The notes under the pieces were generated by a model. It did no database searches. It was not told where the DNA came from and saw only the letters and a program-made list of their open reading frames with translations. Position numbers and translations under genes: made by a program. A stretch of DNA of 64,000 nt from the NCBI GenBank assembly GCA_016841645.1, contig JAENYS010000006.1, positions 62,001 to 126,000 on the forward strand. Direction: 5' to 3'. Positions 19,365 through 28,736 of this stretch are shown piece by piece. Source of the DNA: Desulfoscipio geothermicus. GTDB lineage: Bacteria; Bacillota; Desulfotomaculia; Desulfotomaculales; Desulfallaceae. The number at the start of each line of letters is the position of its first letter. Position 1 is the first letter of the stretch.

Positions 19365-19388
19365 TCTATGTAGAAAATGGTGATAATT

Positions 19389-20276
19389 ATGCGTCCTGAG
19401 TATAGTTACGGAGGGCAGGCTGTTATTGAAGGAGTAATGATGCGGGGTCCGGATAGCCGGGCCGTAGCGGTGCGCTGCCCGGACAATACTATTGTTATCG
19501 ATCATCAGCCGGTGTCGTCCATTACATCCCGTATCAAGCCGCTTAAATGGCCTATGATTCGGGGCGTGGTGGTCCTGTTGGAGTCACTAGTTATGGGTCT
19601 GCAGGCGCTCACCTTCTCTGCAAATCAAGCCATGGAAGAAGAGGAGGAAGAACTGACCACCCGGGATATTGTCATCACCATGACTATTGCGTTTGCTTTG
19701 GCCATTGTGCTTTTTGTAGTGGTGCCCACCGGAGCTACCCACTATCTTACTCGCTGGGTACCCGGTAGTGTGCTGCAAAACCTTGTGGAGGGTGTTATCC
19801 GCATTGGCGTGTTCTTAGCCTACGTGGTGGCCATTGCCCGGATGAATGACATCAAGCGGGTCTTTCGCTATCATGGTGCCGAGCACAAAGTGATTAATGC
19901 CTATGAGGCCGGTGAGGAACTGACTGTGGACCGGGTGCAGCGTTATGCCACTTACCACCCTCGTTGCGGTACTAGTTTTCTGATTATTGTTCTGGTGGTT
20001 AGTATATTTGTCTTTGCTATGTTGGGTGAGCAAGTGTTATGGTGGCGCATATTGTCCCGCATACTTCTTTTGCCCGTGGTGGCGGGCATCTCTTACGAGT
20101 TTCTTAAAGCTACGGCTCGATATAAAGATAATCTCTTGTTGCACCTAATTGCCTTGCCCGGCAAGTGGGTGCAGGGGTTGACCACCGCAGAGCCCGATGA
20201 TGATATGGTGGAAGTCGCTATGACAGCCCTAAAGGCCGTGCTTAGTGAAAATAGAGGTGAGGTAAGTGTTAGATAA
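19389..20276 (+). CDS. DUF1385 (YqhQ-like) membrane protein
   Basis: The product is 295 residues. [15 protein letters not shown] at the N-terminus is the DUF1385 signature, and [14 protein letters not shown] with HPRCGTSF follows later. Four to five hydrophobic segments lie at about residues 95-120, 140-165, 205-230 and 235-260. ATG 19389 follows GGTGATAATT; ATG 19377 is an alternative. The family (B. subtilis YqhQ) is a metal-dependent-looking membrane enzyme of unsettled function. Its stop overlaps prfA by 11 bp, so the two are coupled. Confidence 0.85.
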   Translation: MRPEYSYGGQAVIEGVMMRGPDSRAVAVRCPDNTIVIDHQPVSSITSRIKPLKWPMIRGVVVLLESLVMGLQALTFSANQAMEEEEEELTTRDIVITMTIAFALAIVLFVVVPTGATHYLTRWVPGSVLQNLVEGVIRIGVFLAYVVAIARMNDIKRVFRYHGAEHKVINAYEAGEELTVDRVQRYATYHPRCGTSFLIIVLVVSIFVFAMLGEQVLWWRILSRILLLPVVAGISYEFLKATARYKDNLLLHLIALPGKWVQGLTTAEPDDDMVEVAMTALKAVLSENRGEVSVR

Positions 20277-21333
20277 GCTGGAAAACCTGGAAAACAAATA
20301 TGAAGAATTAAGCGAGTTAATTGCCGATCCCAAGGTAATGGAAGACCAGGGTCGCTGGCAGCAATATGTAAAATCTCACTCCGATATTAGTGATGTGGTA
20401 ACGGTATACCGCGAGTATAAAAAGGTACTGTCCGAGCTTGAGGATGTTGGCCAGATGCTCAAGGATAGGCTGGATACCGATATGCGGGAAATGGCCGAGT
20501 TGGAAGCGGAAGAACTGAAAGATAAAAAACAGGAATTTGAAAACAGGCTCAAGGTGCTACTGCTGCCCAAGGATCCCAATGATGATAAGAATGTGATTAT
20601 GGAGATCCGGGCCGGAACCGGTGGTGAAGAGGCGGCCTTATTTGGCTCCGATTTATTCCGTATGTATACCCGCTTTGCCGAGCTAAAAGGTTGGCGCACA
20701 GAAATAATGGATTCCCATTATACGGATATCGGTGGGATCAAGGAAATAGTTTTTCTTATTGAAGGCAAAGGGGCGTTCAGTCAGCTTAAATTTGAGAGTG
20801 GTGTGCACCGGGTGCAGCGCGTGCCTACCACTGAATCGGGCGGGCGTATCCATACTTCTGCTGCCACGGTAGCGGTGCTGCCCGAGGCCGAGGAAGTAGA
20901 TGTGGATATAAACCCTAATGAATTGCGCGTTGACGTGTTTTGTTCCACCGGCCCCGGTGGTCAATCGGTAAACACCACCCAATCGGCGGTTCGGATAACT
21001 CACATTCCCACCGGCATAGTAGTATCATGCCAAGATGAAAAATCACAGCTTAAGAATAAGGATAAAGCAATGAAGGTTTTGCGGGCCAGGCTACTGGATC
21101 AAGCCCAGTTGGAACAGCGGCAGCAAATGGCCAGTGTGCGTAAATCTCAGGTAGGCTCCGGTGACCGGAGTGAGCGTATTCGAACCTATAATTTCCCCCA
21201 AAACAGGGTTACCGACCATCGTATTGGGTTGACCTTGCACCGGTTACAGGAAGTGCTTATGGGTAGCTTACAAGAAGTGATAGATGCTCTGATCACTACT
21301 GACCAGGCCGAGCGCCTCCAGCAGGTGGACTAA
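20266..21333 (+). CDS. prfA: Peptide chain release factor 1
   Basis: RF1 of 355 residues, GTG start behind GAGGTGAGGTAA. The catalytic GGQ is in [17 protein letters not shown] (about residues 226-242), and the codon-recognition region is in [19 protein letters not shown], with PTT at the tripeptide position. It releases proteins at UAA and UAG. GGQ methylation by the adjacent PrmC completes the unit. Confidence 0.97.
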   Translation: MLDKLENLENKYEELSELIADPKVMEDQGRWQQYVKSHSDISDVVTVYREYKKVLSELEDVGQMLKDRLDTDMREMAELEAEELKDKKQEFENRLKVLLLPKDPNDDKNVIMEIRAGTGGEEAALFGSDLFRMYTRFAELKGWRTEIMDSHYTDIGGIKEIVFLIEGKGAFSQLKFESGVHRVQRVPTTESGGRIHTSAATVAVLPEAEEVDVDINPNELRVDVFCSTGPGGQSVNTTQSAVRITHIPTGIVVSCQDEKSQLKNKDKAMKVLRARLLDQAQLEQRQQMASVRKSQVGSGDRSERIRTYNFPQNRVTDHRIGLTLHRLQEVLMGSLQEVIDALITTDQAERLQQVD

Positions 21334-21334
21334 C

Positions 21335-22198
21335 ATGTCAGGTATAAGCGTACGGGAAAGTCTAATCCAGGCAACCCGTTATTTGCGCGATAGCGGATTT
21401 TTTTCACCACGGCTTGACGCCGAGGTGCTGCTGGCCTATGTACTGGGCCGGGATCGGGTGTATTTATACCGGGAAGCCGACATGGTGCTTGATGAAGATT
21501 GTGAGAGGTATTACGGGGTGCTTTTGGAGCGCCGGGCGGGCGGTGAGCCCGTGGCCTACCTTACGGGGCTAAAAGAATTCATGGGGCTTGACTTTGAAGT
21601 TGGGCCCCATGTTTTAATTCCCCGGCCTGAAACCGAGCTGATGGTAGAAAAGGCACTGGAGATGCTGACTGGTTGGTCCGGGCAGCGGGTAGCGGTTGAT
21701 GTGGGTACGGGCAGTGGTGCGATAGCTGTGAGCTTGGCCTGCTTGGCACCACATGATACTCTGGTACACGCTATCGACATATCACCGCAGGCCCTGGATA
21801 TTGCCCGTGCCAATGCAATGCGGCATAGCGTAGCGGTGTTTTTTTATGCCGGTGATTTACTGGCTCCACTGCGGGGGGCGCTTGCGCCTTGCTCGGTGGC
21901 CGTGATAACTGCCAACCTGCCCTATATACCCAGTGGTGCCATGGCCGGGCTATCTCGGGATGTGCGTGGCTATGAGCCTGTGCTAGCTTTGGATGGTGGT
22001 TTCGATGGTTTGGAGATCTACCGCCGGCTCGTACCACAGGCGGAAACCTGGCTTGCCCCCGGCGGGCGGCTGTTTATGGAAATTAGTCCTGAGCAGTGTG
22101 AGCAGGTCATGGCATGGCTGGTACCGCCGCGCTGGCGGGCCGGCTTATATCTGGACCTGGCCGGACGTCCACGGCTTATCTGTGGAATCAAGCAATAA
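21335..22198 (+). CDS. prmC: Release factor glutamine N5-methyltransferase
   Basis: PrmC of 287 residues, starting 1 bp after the prfA stop. It has an N-terminal helical substrate domain (about 1-85), then the SAM-binding motif VDVGTGSGAIAVSLA and IDISPQALDIA. The catalytic motif reads NLPY (in TANLPYIPSG) instead of the usual NPPY. It methylates the glutamine of the RF GGQ motif. The Pro-to-Leu change sits in the active-site loop that holds the glutamine amide; activity is likely kept but worth checking. Confidence 0.93.
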   Translation: MSGISVRESLIQATRYLRDSGFFSPRLDAEVLLAYVLGRDRVYLYREADMVLDEDCERYYGVLLERRAGGEPVAYLTGLKEFMGLDFEVGPHVLIPRPETELMVEKALEMLTGWSGQRVAVDVGTGSGAIAVSLACLAPHDTLVHAIDISPQALDIARANAMRHSVAVFFYAGDLLAPLRGALAPCSVAVITANLPYIPSGAMAGLSRDVRGYEPVLALDGGFDGLEIYRRLVPQAETWLAPGGRLFMEISPEQCEQVMAWLVPPRWRAGLYLDLAGRPRLICGIKQ

Positions 22199-22421
22199 AT
22201 AATACTGATTATACTGGTTTTTTTTGGCTCTGTATATGGTGATTCGGTGCCGGCTAGCGTTCTTTTATCGCCTAACCCTTTGTGGTATACTATTCCGAGG
22301 AGTATGTACACCGGGGCTGGAGAGATCAGTTGCCATAATTGTATAACTCCAGGAATAATCTTAAACAATACAACTGGGCCAATCATAGAAGTTTTAAAAA
22401 ATGTTGTGGGAAGGATTTAAT

Positions 22422-23507
22422 GTGGAAAATGCAGCTTGTGAAACACGCCACCTGGTAGTGGATCCCAGGCAACCGGATGTTACCTTAATTGAGGAGGCCG
22501 GTGCCATATTGCGGGGGGGCGGCCTGGTGGCATTCCCCACTGAAACTGTCTATGGTCTGGGGGCCAATGCATTGGATGCCCGGGCGGTGGCCGGTATTTT
22601 TGAAGCAAAGGGACGGCCCGCTGACAATCCTTTGATTGTACATATTGATTGCCTCCGAACTCTGAGCCGGTATGTTAATGAAGTCCCACCTGTTGTGTCA
22701 CGGTTGGCTTCGCGTTTTTGGCCGGGCCCACTGACTCTGGTTTTACAGGGTGGGCAGGCTTTTCCCCCGGCGGTTACAGGCGGGCTTGATACAGTAGCGG
22801 TACGGGTGCCCGCCCATCCTGTGGCTCTGGCCTTAATCCGGACGGCGGGTGTGCCGGTGGCTGCACCCAGTGCCAATGTCTCGGGGAGACCCAGTCCTAC
22901 CACTGCAGGCCACGTACTAGATGACCTCTCGGGAAAGATTGCGCTGGTGCTCGACGGGGGGCCGTCCGGACTGGGCGTTGAATCGACTGTGCTGGATGTC
23001 TCCGGCGATTGCCCGGTGATTTTGCGACCCGGTGGGACAATTCGGCGGGATTTGGAGGAATTAATTGGCCCGGTGGAAGTCGACCCGGCGATTAACGGTG
23101 ATGCTACTACCGGGGGGGCTCCCAGGTCGCCGGGCATGAAATATACCCACTATGCACCCCGGGCCTCGCTGATACTCTTTGAAGGCCATGATCAAAGGAG
23201 GGTGGCGGCCCGCGTATTGGTTGAGGCCAAGCGTTTTGCTGCAGTCGGTCGAAAAGTGGGGATATTTACTTATGGTGAAACATCGTCATTCTATGATGGA
23301 ATGGTGGAATATAGCGTTATCGTGGCTGGAAAGCGCTCCGATCCCGGCACGGTTGCCTCTTTATTGTATGAATCACTGCGCCGGTTTGATCGCCTGGGGG
23401 TTGATGTGATACTTGCTGAAGGCATGCCCTTCGACGGTCTGGGTATGGCGGTTATGAATAGGTTGCGCCGGGCTTCGGGGGGACATGTGGTTACTATAGA
23501 GTGCTAA
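22422..23507 (+). CDS. ywlC: L-threonylcarbamoyladenylate synthase (Sua5/YwlC type)
   Basis: The product is 361 residues with a YrdC domain (about 20-205; VAFPTETVYGLGANA, KGRPADNPLIVH, APSANVSGRPSPT) and the C-terminal Sua5 domain (about 240-360; SPGMKYTHYAPRA). It makes threonylcarbamoyl-AMP for the t6A modification of tRNAs decoding ANN codons. GTG 22422 follows GGAAGGATTTAAT; ATG 22401 in frame has no ribosome site. In B. subtilis spoIIR lies between prmC and ywlC, but the 223-bp gap here contains no gene. Confidence 0.93.
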   Translation: MENAACETRHLVVDPRQPDVTLIEEAGAILRGGGLVAFPTETVYGLGANALDARAVAGIFEAKGRPADNPLIVHIDCLRTLSRYVNEVPPVVSRLASRFWPGPLTLVLQGGQAFPPAVTGGLDTVAVRVPAHPVALALIRTAGVPVAAPSANVSGRPSPTTAGHVLDDLSGKIALVLDGGPSGLGVESTVLDVSGDCPVILRPGGTIRRDLEELIGPVEVDPAINGDATTGGAPRSPGMKYTHYAPRASLILFEGHDQRRVAARVLVEAKRFAAVGRKVGIFTYGETSSFYDGMVEYSVIVAGKRSDPGTVASLLYESLRRFDRLGVDVILAEGMPFDGLGMAVMNRLRRASGGHVVTIEC

Positions 23508-23584
23508 CTTTAGATAAATTTTACATTGAAAGCATACATATTAAGTAGTGGATAATTAAACGCGAAATTGTTGGGGGAAATAAT

Positions 23585-24130
23585 TTGGAGCTTTACACAT
23601 TGCTCGCACTAGCTATTGCACTGGGCACCGACGCTTTTTCTATGTGTCTTGGCCTGGGGCTGGCCGGCGTAACCCGACGCCAAATATTTGTGGTTAGCAT
23701 TACAGTACTAGTGTTCCATATTGTCATGCCTTTACTGGGCTGGTATGCCGGTGAATTCGCCGGCGCTCTGGCAGGCCGGGCCGCTAGTATTGCAGGGTCT
23801 TTTCTGTTGATGTACCTGGGTGTAAAAATGATTTGGTCGTCTTTAAAGGGCGGTGATGCCATGGATCCAAAAGTGGTGCTGGTTAATACCTGGGGGCTGT
23901 TATTGCTTGCTGCCAGCGTCAGTATGGATGCCTTAAGTGTTGGCTTTTCCCTTGGCACCAGGCAGGTTAACCTACCACTTACCGCCGGAGTTATTGGCGC
24001 TGTGGCTGGGGTTATGACGGCTGCCGGGTTGTTTCTGGGGCGTTTTGTGGGTACCCGGGTAGGTGAACGAGCCGTGCTTGGCGGCGGTGTATTATTAATC
24101 GCCATTGGTATACATATGGTTTTATCGTAA
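23585..24130 (+). CDS. mntP: Manganese efflux pump MntP family protein
   Basis: The product is 181 residues, with six transmembrane segments in two repeats. Each repeat carries the metal-binding aspartate motif (GTDAFSMCLGLG, about residue 13; VSMDALSVGFSLG, about 118). It is predicted to export Mn(II). TTG start after GTTGGGGGAAATAA. Its 3' end overlaps the frame of the phosphatase gene, suggesting an operon ywlC-mntP-ywlE. Confidence 0.88.
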   Translation: MELYTLLALAIALGTDAFSMCLGLGLAGVTRRQIFVVSITVLVFHIVMPLLGWYAGEFAGALAGRAASIAGSFLLMYLGVKMIWSSLKGGDAMDPKVVLVNTWGLLLLAASVSMDALSVGFSLGTRQVNLPLTAGVIGAVAGVMTAAGLFLGRFVGTRVGERAVLGGGVLLIAIGIHMVLS

Positions 24131-24149
24131 TGGCTGGGAGGCGATGTTA

Positions 24150-24626
24150 TTGGTCAAAAAAAAGATACTTTTTGTATGTACCGGTAATACCTGCCGCAGC
24201 CCTATGGCCGAGGCGCTGGCCCGCCGGGCGCTGGCAGAACTTTATCCGGAGTACAATTATATAGAATTTGCCTCCGCGGGGATTGCTTCATTGTCAAATG
24301 GTGGTGCATCATACCAGGCCATTAATGCATTAAAGATGATGGGTCTTGACCTGGGTATGCATAAGTCGGCCCAGGTTAGTCAGGAAGATATTGAACAGGC
24401 TGAATTAGTGTTGACCATGACCCGTGCTCATCGAGACAATTTAAAACGTCTATTCCCCGGTGCTGCTAACAAAATTTTTACCTTAGCCGAATATGCCGGT
24501 TCCGACAGTGATATACCGGACCCCTTTGGTTCAAGTGTGGAACTCTACCGTATCGTGGCAGGTGAACTGGACAATTTATCCCGCATCATGCTGCACCGGT
24601 TTATTAAGGGGTCGGGGTTAAACTAA
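24150..24626 (+). CDS. ywlE: Low-molecular-weight protein phosphatase (YwlE-like)
   Basis: The product is 158 residues with the P-loop CTGNTCRSPMAEA (CX5R) at the N-terminus and the general-acid aspartate in DIPDPFGSS (about 128). The Thr-Cys in the loop matches protein-arginine phosphatase YwlE, the enzyme that removes McsB arginine phosphorylation, rather than tyrosine-specific relatives with Ile there. TTG 24150 is 8 nt after GGGAGG; ATG 24144 is only 2 nt after it, and ATG 24105 lies inside mntP. Confidence 0.9.
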   Translation: MVKKKILFVCTGNTCRSPMAEALARRALAELYPEYNYIEFASAGIASLSNGGASYQAINALKMMGLDLGMHKSAQVSQEDIEQAELVLTMTRAHRDNLKRLFPGAANKIFTLAEYAGSDSDIPDPFGSSVELYRIVAGELDNLSRIMLHRFIKGSGLN

Positions 24627-24781
24627 CTTAAACAACCTGTTTCTCATTAATATTACAAAGTAATAGCGGGTTAATTATAAAATACATTTTGGCTTAATTA
24701 TAGAGGAAACCGGGTGGATATTGTAGAATATTTTTTTGTTAGTGCGAGACATCGGATAATGTATTGAAGGAAGTGTAGCTA

Positions 24782-25246
24782 TTGCAGGTGGCTATTGGTA
24801 GTGATCATGGAGGATTTAGGTTAAAAACAGAGATAATTGCTTATTTAAAAGAACGAGGAATCGATTATAAAGATTATGGTACATATTCCACTGATCCGGT
24901 GGATTATCCGGATTTTGCGCGGGCAGTGGCAGAGGCTGTTGCCGGTGGAAAATTTGAGCGGGGAATTCTTTGTTGTGGCACTGGGATCGGAGTAAGTATA
25001 GCCGCCAATAAAGTAGCGAACATTAGGGCCGCTCTTTGTCATGATACCTTTTCCGCTCGTATGGCCGGAGAGCATAATATGGCCAATATTATTACCATGG
25101 GTGAGCGTGTAATTGGCTTTGGTTTAGCCAGGGATATAGTGGACGCTTGGTTGAATGCGAAATTTGCCGGGGGAAGGCATGCGCAAAGGTTGGAGAAAAT
25201 AGCGGTTATTGAAAAAGATATCGCTGCCGTTAATATTTGCCGGTGA
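24782..25246 (+). CDS. rpiB: Ribose-5-phosphate isomerase B
   Basis: RpiB of 154 residues, TTG start after [27 protein letters not shown] is the N-terminal phosphate site, [16 protein letters not shown] carries the catalytic cysteine region, and [15 protein letters not shown] follows. It interconverts ribose-5-phosphate and ribulose-5-phosphate. It lies between ywlE and glyA as in B. subtilis (ywlF). The preceding 155 bp is AT-rich with no clear promoter. Confidence 0.96.
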   Translation: MQVAIGSDHGGFRLKTEIIAYLKERGIDYKDYGTYSTDPVDYPDFARAVAEAVAGGKFERGILCCGTGIGVSIAANKVANIRAALCHDTFSARMAGEHNMANIITMGERVIGFGLARDIVDAWLNAKFAGGRHAQRLEKIAVIEKDIAAVNICR

Positions 25247-25278
25247 TACAGAGTTTAATAAGTCTAGGAGGAAGTCTT

Positions 25279-26556
25279 ATGAGTTTTTACAGCCCGCTTT
25301 CCGAAGCGGATTCCGAAATCGCACAGGTCGTTGAACAGGAACTGAATAGGCAGCGTAACACCCTGGAACTAATTGCCTCGGAGAATATTGTCAGCCGGGC
25401 TGTTATGGAAGCCCAGGGTACCGTGCTAACCAACAAATATGCCGAAGGGTTGCCCGGGCGGCGTTACTACGGGGGTTGTGCCGCTGTAGATGTAGCGGAA
25501 ACGCTGGCTATTGAACGCGCCAAAAAAATTTTTAATGCCGAACATGTCAATGTACAGCCTCATTCCGGCTCACAGGCCAATACGGCAGTTTATTTTGCCC
25601 TGCTCGAGCCGGGCGATACCATCTTAGGAATGAGCCTGGCCCACGGCGGTCACCTGACTCACGGTAGTCCGCTAAACATTTCGGGCCGTTATTTTAATGT
25701 AGAATTCTATGGCGTGGAACAAGATACCGGTCGGATTAATTATGACAAGGTTATGGAAGTGGCCTTAAAAAGTAAGGCCAAGATGATCGTCGCCGGGGCC
25801 AGCGCTTATCCACGGGAAATTGATTTTACCCGCATGGCTGAAATTGCTGCTGCCGCGGGTGCTTATTTGATGGTGGACATGGCACATATTGCCGGCCTGG
25901 TAGCAGCCGGTTTGCATAACAGCCCTGTTCCCTGTGCCGATGTGGTTACAACGACCACGCATAAAACGCTGCGTGGCCCCCGTGGTGGTATGATATTATG
26001 CAAGGAAAAATACGGGGCTAAAGTAGACAAGGCCGTTTTCCCCGGTATACAGGGTGGCCCGTTGATGCACGTGATTGCAGCCAAGGCGGTGGCTTTTGGT
26101 GAAGCGCTGCAGCCGGGTTTCAAGGAATACCAGCAGCAGATAGTTAATAACGCTCGGGTGCTGGGTGAAGCGCTAACCCGGCGTGGATTTGAACTGATTT
26201 CAGGTGGTACCGACAATCATATGATATTGGTTGATCTGCGCAACAAGCAAGTTACCGGTCGAGAGGCGGAACAAACGTTAGATGAAGTGGGAGTCACGGT
26301 GAATAAAAACGCTATTCCCTTTGACCCGCAGCCGCCGTTGATTACCAGTGGTGTTCGGATTGGTACGCCTGCTGTAACGACCCGGGGGTTAAAAGAAGAC
26401 GAAATGGTTGAAGTAGCGGAAATAATTCATTTAGCGCTGAGCTTTGGTGATGATATCGGGCGACGGGCCCAGGCCAGGGCCATGGCTGCCGGCTTGTGTC
26501 GCCGGTTCCCCATATATGAAGAAGGTGGTGTCTATGCAGCGCCCTGTCTGGGATGA
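25279..26556 (+). CDS. glyA: Serine hydroxymethyltransferase
   Basis: GlyA of 425 residues, ATG after AGGAGGAAGTCTT. It has [27 protein letters not shown] and [13 protein letters not shown], with the PLP lysine in [13 protein letters not shown]. It converts serine and tetrahydrofolate to glycine and methylene-tetrahydrofolate. The last 23 bp overlap the start of the dCMP deaminase gene, linking one-carbon supply to thymidylate precursor synthesis. Confidence 0.97.
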   Translation: MSFYSPLSEADSEIAQVVEQELNRQRNTLELIASENIVSRAVMEAQGTVLTNKYAEGLPGRRYYGGCAAVDVAETLAIERAKKIFNAEHVNVQPHSGSQANTAVYFALLEPGDTILGMSLAHGGHLTHGSPLNISGRYFNVEFYGVEQDTGRINYDKVMEVALKSKAKMIVAGASAYPREIDFTRMAEIAAAAGAYLMVDMAHIAGLVAAGLHNSPVPCADVVTTTTHKTLRGPRGGMILCKEKYGAKVDKAVFPGIQGGPLMHVIAAKAVAFGEALQPGFKEYQQQIVNNARVLGEALTRRGFELISGGTDNHMILVDLRNKQVTGREAEQTLDEVGVTVNKNAIPFDPQPPLITSGVRIGTPAVTTRGLKEDEMVEVAEIIHLALSFGDDIGRRAQARAMAAGLCRRFPIYEEGGVYAAPCLG

Positions 26557-26983
26557 TTATTTCATGGAGATAACCGAAGTGGTGTCCCGGCGATCCACTT
26601 GTTTGCGCCGCCAGGTAGGAGCCATTATCGTGCGGGATCACCGTATTTTAGCCACCGGATATAACGGTGCCCCATCCGGTATACGCCATTGCCTGGAAAC
26701 AGGCTGTTTGCGGGAAAAGCAGGGAATACCATCCGGTGAACGGCATGAGCTGTGCCGGGGGCTGCATGCTGAGCAAAACGCCCTTTTGCAGGCGGCTGTC
26801 CATGGCATTCCTATTGCGGGAGGCATCTTTTACGTCACTCACCAACCCTGTGTGCTCTGCGCCAAGATGATAGCCAACGCCAACATTAGAGAGGTAGTTT
26901 ACCGGGGTGATTACCCCGATCTGCTGGCCCTGGATATCTTTGAAGAATCCGGTGTCAAGCTGGTACGGTTCGAGGTTTTGTAA
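26534..26983 (+). CDS. comEB: dCMP deaminase (ComEB family)
   Basis: A zinc deaminase of 149 residues with HAEQNALLQ (HAE) and [10 protein letters not shown] (PCxxC), plus the family-specific [14 protein letters not shown] region and a third Cys/His site. It converts dCMP to dUMP for dTMP synthesis. ATG 26534 is preceded by AAGGTGGTGTCT; in-frame ATGs further inside glyA lack ribosome sites. The gene overlaps glyA and is followed at once by a MazG-like gene. Confidence 0.93.
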   Translation: MQRPVWDDYFMEITEVVSRRSTCLRRQVGAIIVRDHRILATGYNGAPSGIRHCLETGCLREKQGIPSGERHELCRGLHAEQNALLQAAVHGIPIAGGIFYVTHQPCVLCAKMIANANIREVVYRGDYPDLLALDIFEESGVKLVRFEVL

Positions 26984-27304
26984 ATGCAAAAAAAAATAGT
27001 TGCTTTGCCAAAATTAAATAATTTAACTCCCTCCCTGGAATCCACCGCCCTCAAATTGATGGAAGAAGCGGGAGAATTGGCCCAGGCAATTGGTAAGCTG
27101 CGCGGCATGAGCGGGGAGCGCTCTGTGGTTGGCGAGGTCGAAGCGCTGGACTGTATTACCCGGGAGTTACTGGATGTTGCCCAGACTGCTGTTTCCATGA
27201 TGTTTGTGCTGGAAGAAAAATACGGTGTAAGCATTGAAAAAGCCCTTGACGAGCATATTGACAAGCTTATGAGTAAAGGGTATTTGGTCGATAAGCAAGA
27301 ATAA
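26984..27304 (+). CDS. MazG-like nucleotide pyrophosphohydrolase
   Basis: A 106-residue all-alpha NTP pyrophosphatase. MEEAGELAQAIGKL (EExxE) and ELLDVAQTAVSM (ExxxD-like) form the Mg-binding motifs. Starts directly after the deaminase stop (TAAATG), with GAGGTTTTGTAA as ribosome site. Members hydrolyse (d)NTPs to monophosphates and help clean the nucleotide pool, matching the neighbouring dCMP deaminase. Exact substrate unknown. Confidence 0.83.
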   Translation: MQKKIVALPKLNNLTPSLESTALKLMEEAGELAQAIGKLRGMSGERSVVGEVEALDCITRELLDVAQTAVSMMFVLEEKYGVSIEKALDEHIDKLMSKGYLVDKQE

Positions 27305-27374
27305 AATAACATTATAAAGATTAAAAATTTGTTCGGAATGAATGTCACAATCTCTGGGGGCTGTGGAAGTTAAT

Positions 27375-28547
27375 ATGGTTAATTTAAGGAAGTTTAAGCC
27401 TGACCCCAAAATTTTAGTTGCTTTTGGAACCAGACCGGAGGCTATTAAAATGGCTCCCCTGGTGCGGATGCTAAAGAAGGATGACCGGCTGATGTGCCGG
27501 GTGGTGGTAACTGCCCAACACCGGGAAATGCTGGATCAGGTGCTGCAGTTGTTTGATATTGTACCCGACCACGATTTGAATATCATGCAGGCCGGCCAAA
27601 CTCTGTTTGATATTACAGGGCGGGCTTTGGCTGGACTCCAGGGAGTGCTGGAGGCCGAAAGACCTGATTTGGTGTTGGTCCACGGTGATACCACCACCAC
27701 TTTTGTGGCTGCACTGGCCGCCTATTACATGCAGGTACCGGTCGGGCATGTGGAAGCGGGGCTACGTACCGGCAACAAATATTCCCCATTTCCGGAGGAG
27801 ATGAACCGGCGTTTGGCCGGGGCGTTATGTGATATTCATTTTGCTCCTACCACCGGTGCCCGGAATAACTTGCTGCGGGAAGGGGTAGACCCGGAGCAGG
27901 TTTATGTTACCGGCAACACCGTTATTGATGCCCTATTGGCCACAGTGCGTAACGAATACCAGTTCAGTGACTCGCTGCTTAGCGGGCTGGATTTTAGCAG
28001 GCACCGGCTGATTTTAATGACCACTCACCGCCGGGAAAACTTGGGCGATCCCATGCGGGATATTTACCTGGCCTTAAGGGATGTTTTAGAAAAGCATCCT
28101 GATGTGCGGGTTATCTTTCCAGTGCACAAAAACCCCGCTGTGCGCCGGGTGGTGCAGCAAGTTCTGGGGGATTCCCGGCAGGTGGATATAATCGAGCCAA
28201 TGGATTACGAACCCTTTGTAAATTTAATGGCTCGCTGCCACTTGGTACTCACTGATTCAGGAGGTATGCAGGAGGAGGCCCCCTCGCTGGGTAAGCCCGT
28301 GCTGGTGCTGCGCAACACTACTGAACGTCCCGAGGCTGTGGATGCCGGAACTGTGCGCTTGGTGGGTACTGATCGCACGGCTGTGCGTGACGAAACCAAT
28401 CGCCTGCTTAATGACGAAGCTTATTACCGTGTAATGGCCGAGGCTGTCAACCCGTATGGCGACGGTATGGCTTGTGAACGGATAGTGCAGGCCATCAAGC
28501 ATGCTTTTGAGCTTTCCGACCACAGGCCTCCGGAGTTTGGTCTTTAA
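27375..28547 (+). CDS. wecB: UDP-N-acetylglucosamine 2-epimerase (non-hydrolysing)
   Basis: The product is 390 residues with FGTRPEAIKMAPL, HGDTTTTF, HVEAGLRTGNKYSPFPEEMNRRL and TDSGGMQEEAPSLGKPVLVLR, all diagnostic. It interconverts UDP-GlcNAc and UDP-ManNAc for wall teichoic or secondary wall polymers, which would anchor the SLH proteins encoded nearby. ATG 27375 has GTGGAAG upstream; ATG 27342 is an alternative start. It corresponds to B. subtilis mnaA just before the atp operon. Confidence 0.94.
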   Translation: MVNLRKFKPDPKILVAFGTRPEAIKMAPLVRMLKKDDRLMCRVVVTAQHREMLDQVLQLFDIVPDHDLNIMQAGQTLFDITGRALAGLQGVLEAERPDLVLVHGDTTTTFVAALAAYYMQVPVGHVEAGLRTGNKYSPFPEEMNRRLAGALCDIHFAPTTGARNNLLREGVDPEQVYVTGNTVIDALLATVRNEYQFSDSLLSGLDFSRHRLILMTTHRRENLGDPMRDIYLALRDVLEKHPDVRVIFPVHKNPAVRRVVQQVLGDSRQVDIIEPMDYEPFVNLMARCHLVLTDSGGMQEEAPSLGKPVLVLRNTTERPEAVDAGTVRLVGTDRTAVRDETNRLLNDEAYYRVMAEAVNPYGDGMACERIVQAIKHAFELSDHRPPEFGL

Positions 28548-28584
28548 ACGGCGGTCTTTGGATATTTAGGTAATATCAAAGTTG

Positions 28585-28613
28585 TTGATCTTGTCTGTTA
28601 TTTAGCGTATAAT
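28585..28613 (+). promoter_or_regulatory. Possible sigma-A promoter upstream of acyl-CoA dehydrogenase
   Basis: TTGATC (28585-28590), 17 bp, TATAAT (28608-28613). It lies just upstream of a better-placed sigma-54 promoter. Confidence 0.45.
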
Positions 28614-28640
28614 GAGAAAGTAATTATGGTTTAAGAATTA

Positions 28641-28656
28641 TGGCACAGTCTTTGCT
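28641..28656 (+). promoter_or_regulatory. Sigma-54 (-24/-12) promoter of acyl-CoA dehydrogenase gene
   Basis: TGGCACAGTCTTTGCT matches TGGCAC-N5-TTGC exactly, with GG and GC at the required 12-bp phase. The start would be near 28667, giving a leader of about 70 nt. A sigma-54 activator gene lies 4 kb downstream. Confidence 0.75.
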
Positions 28657-28736
28657 AATTTAATAATCAAGATGTTTTTGGTGGCTTTCGTATCGCCATT
28701 GCAGTAATATTATTTTAAATTAGGAGGGAATACTTA

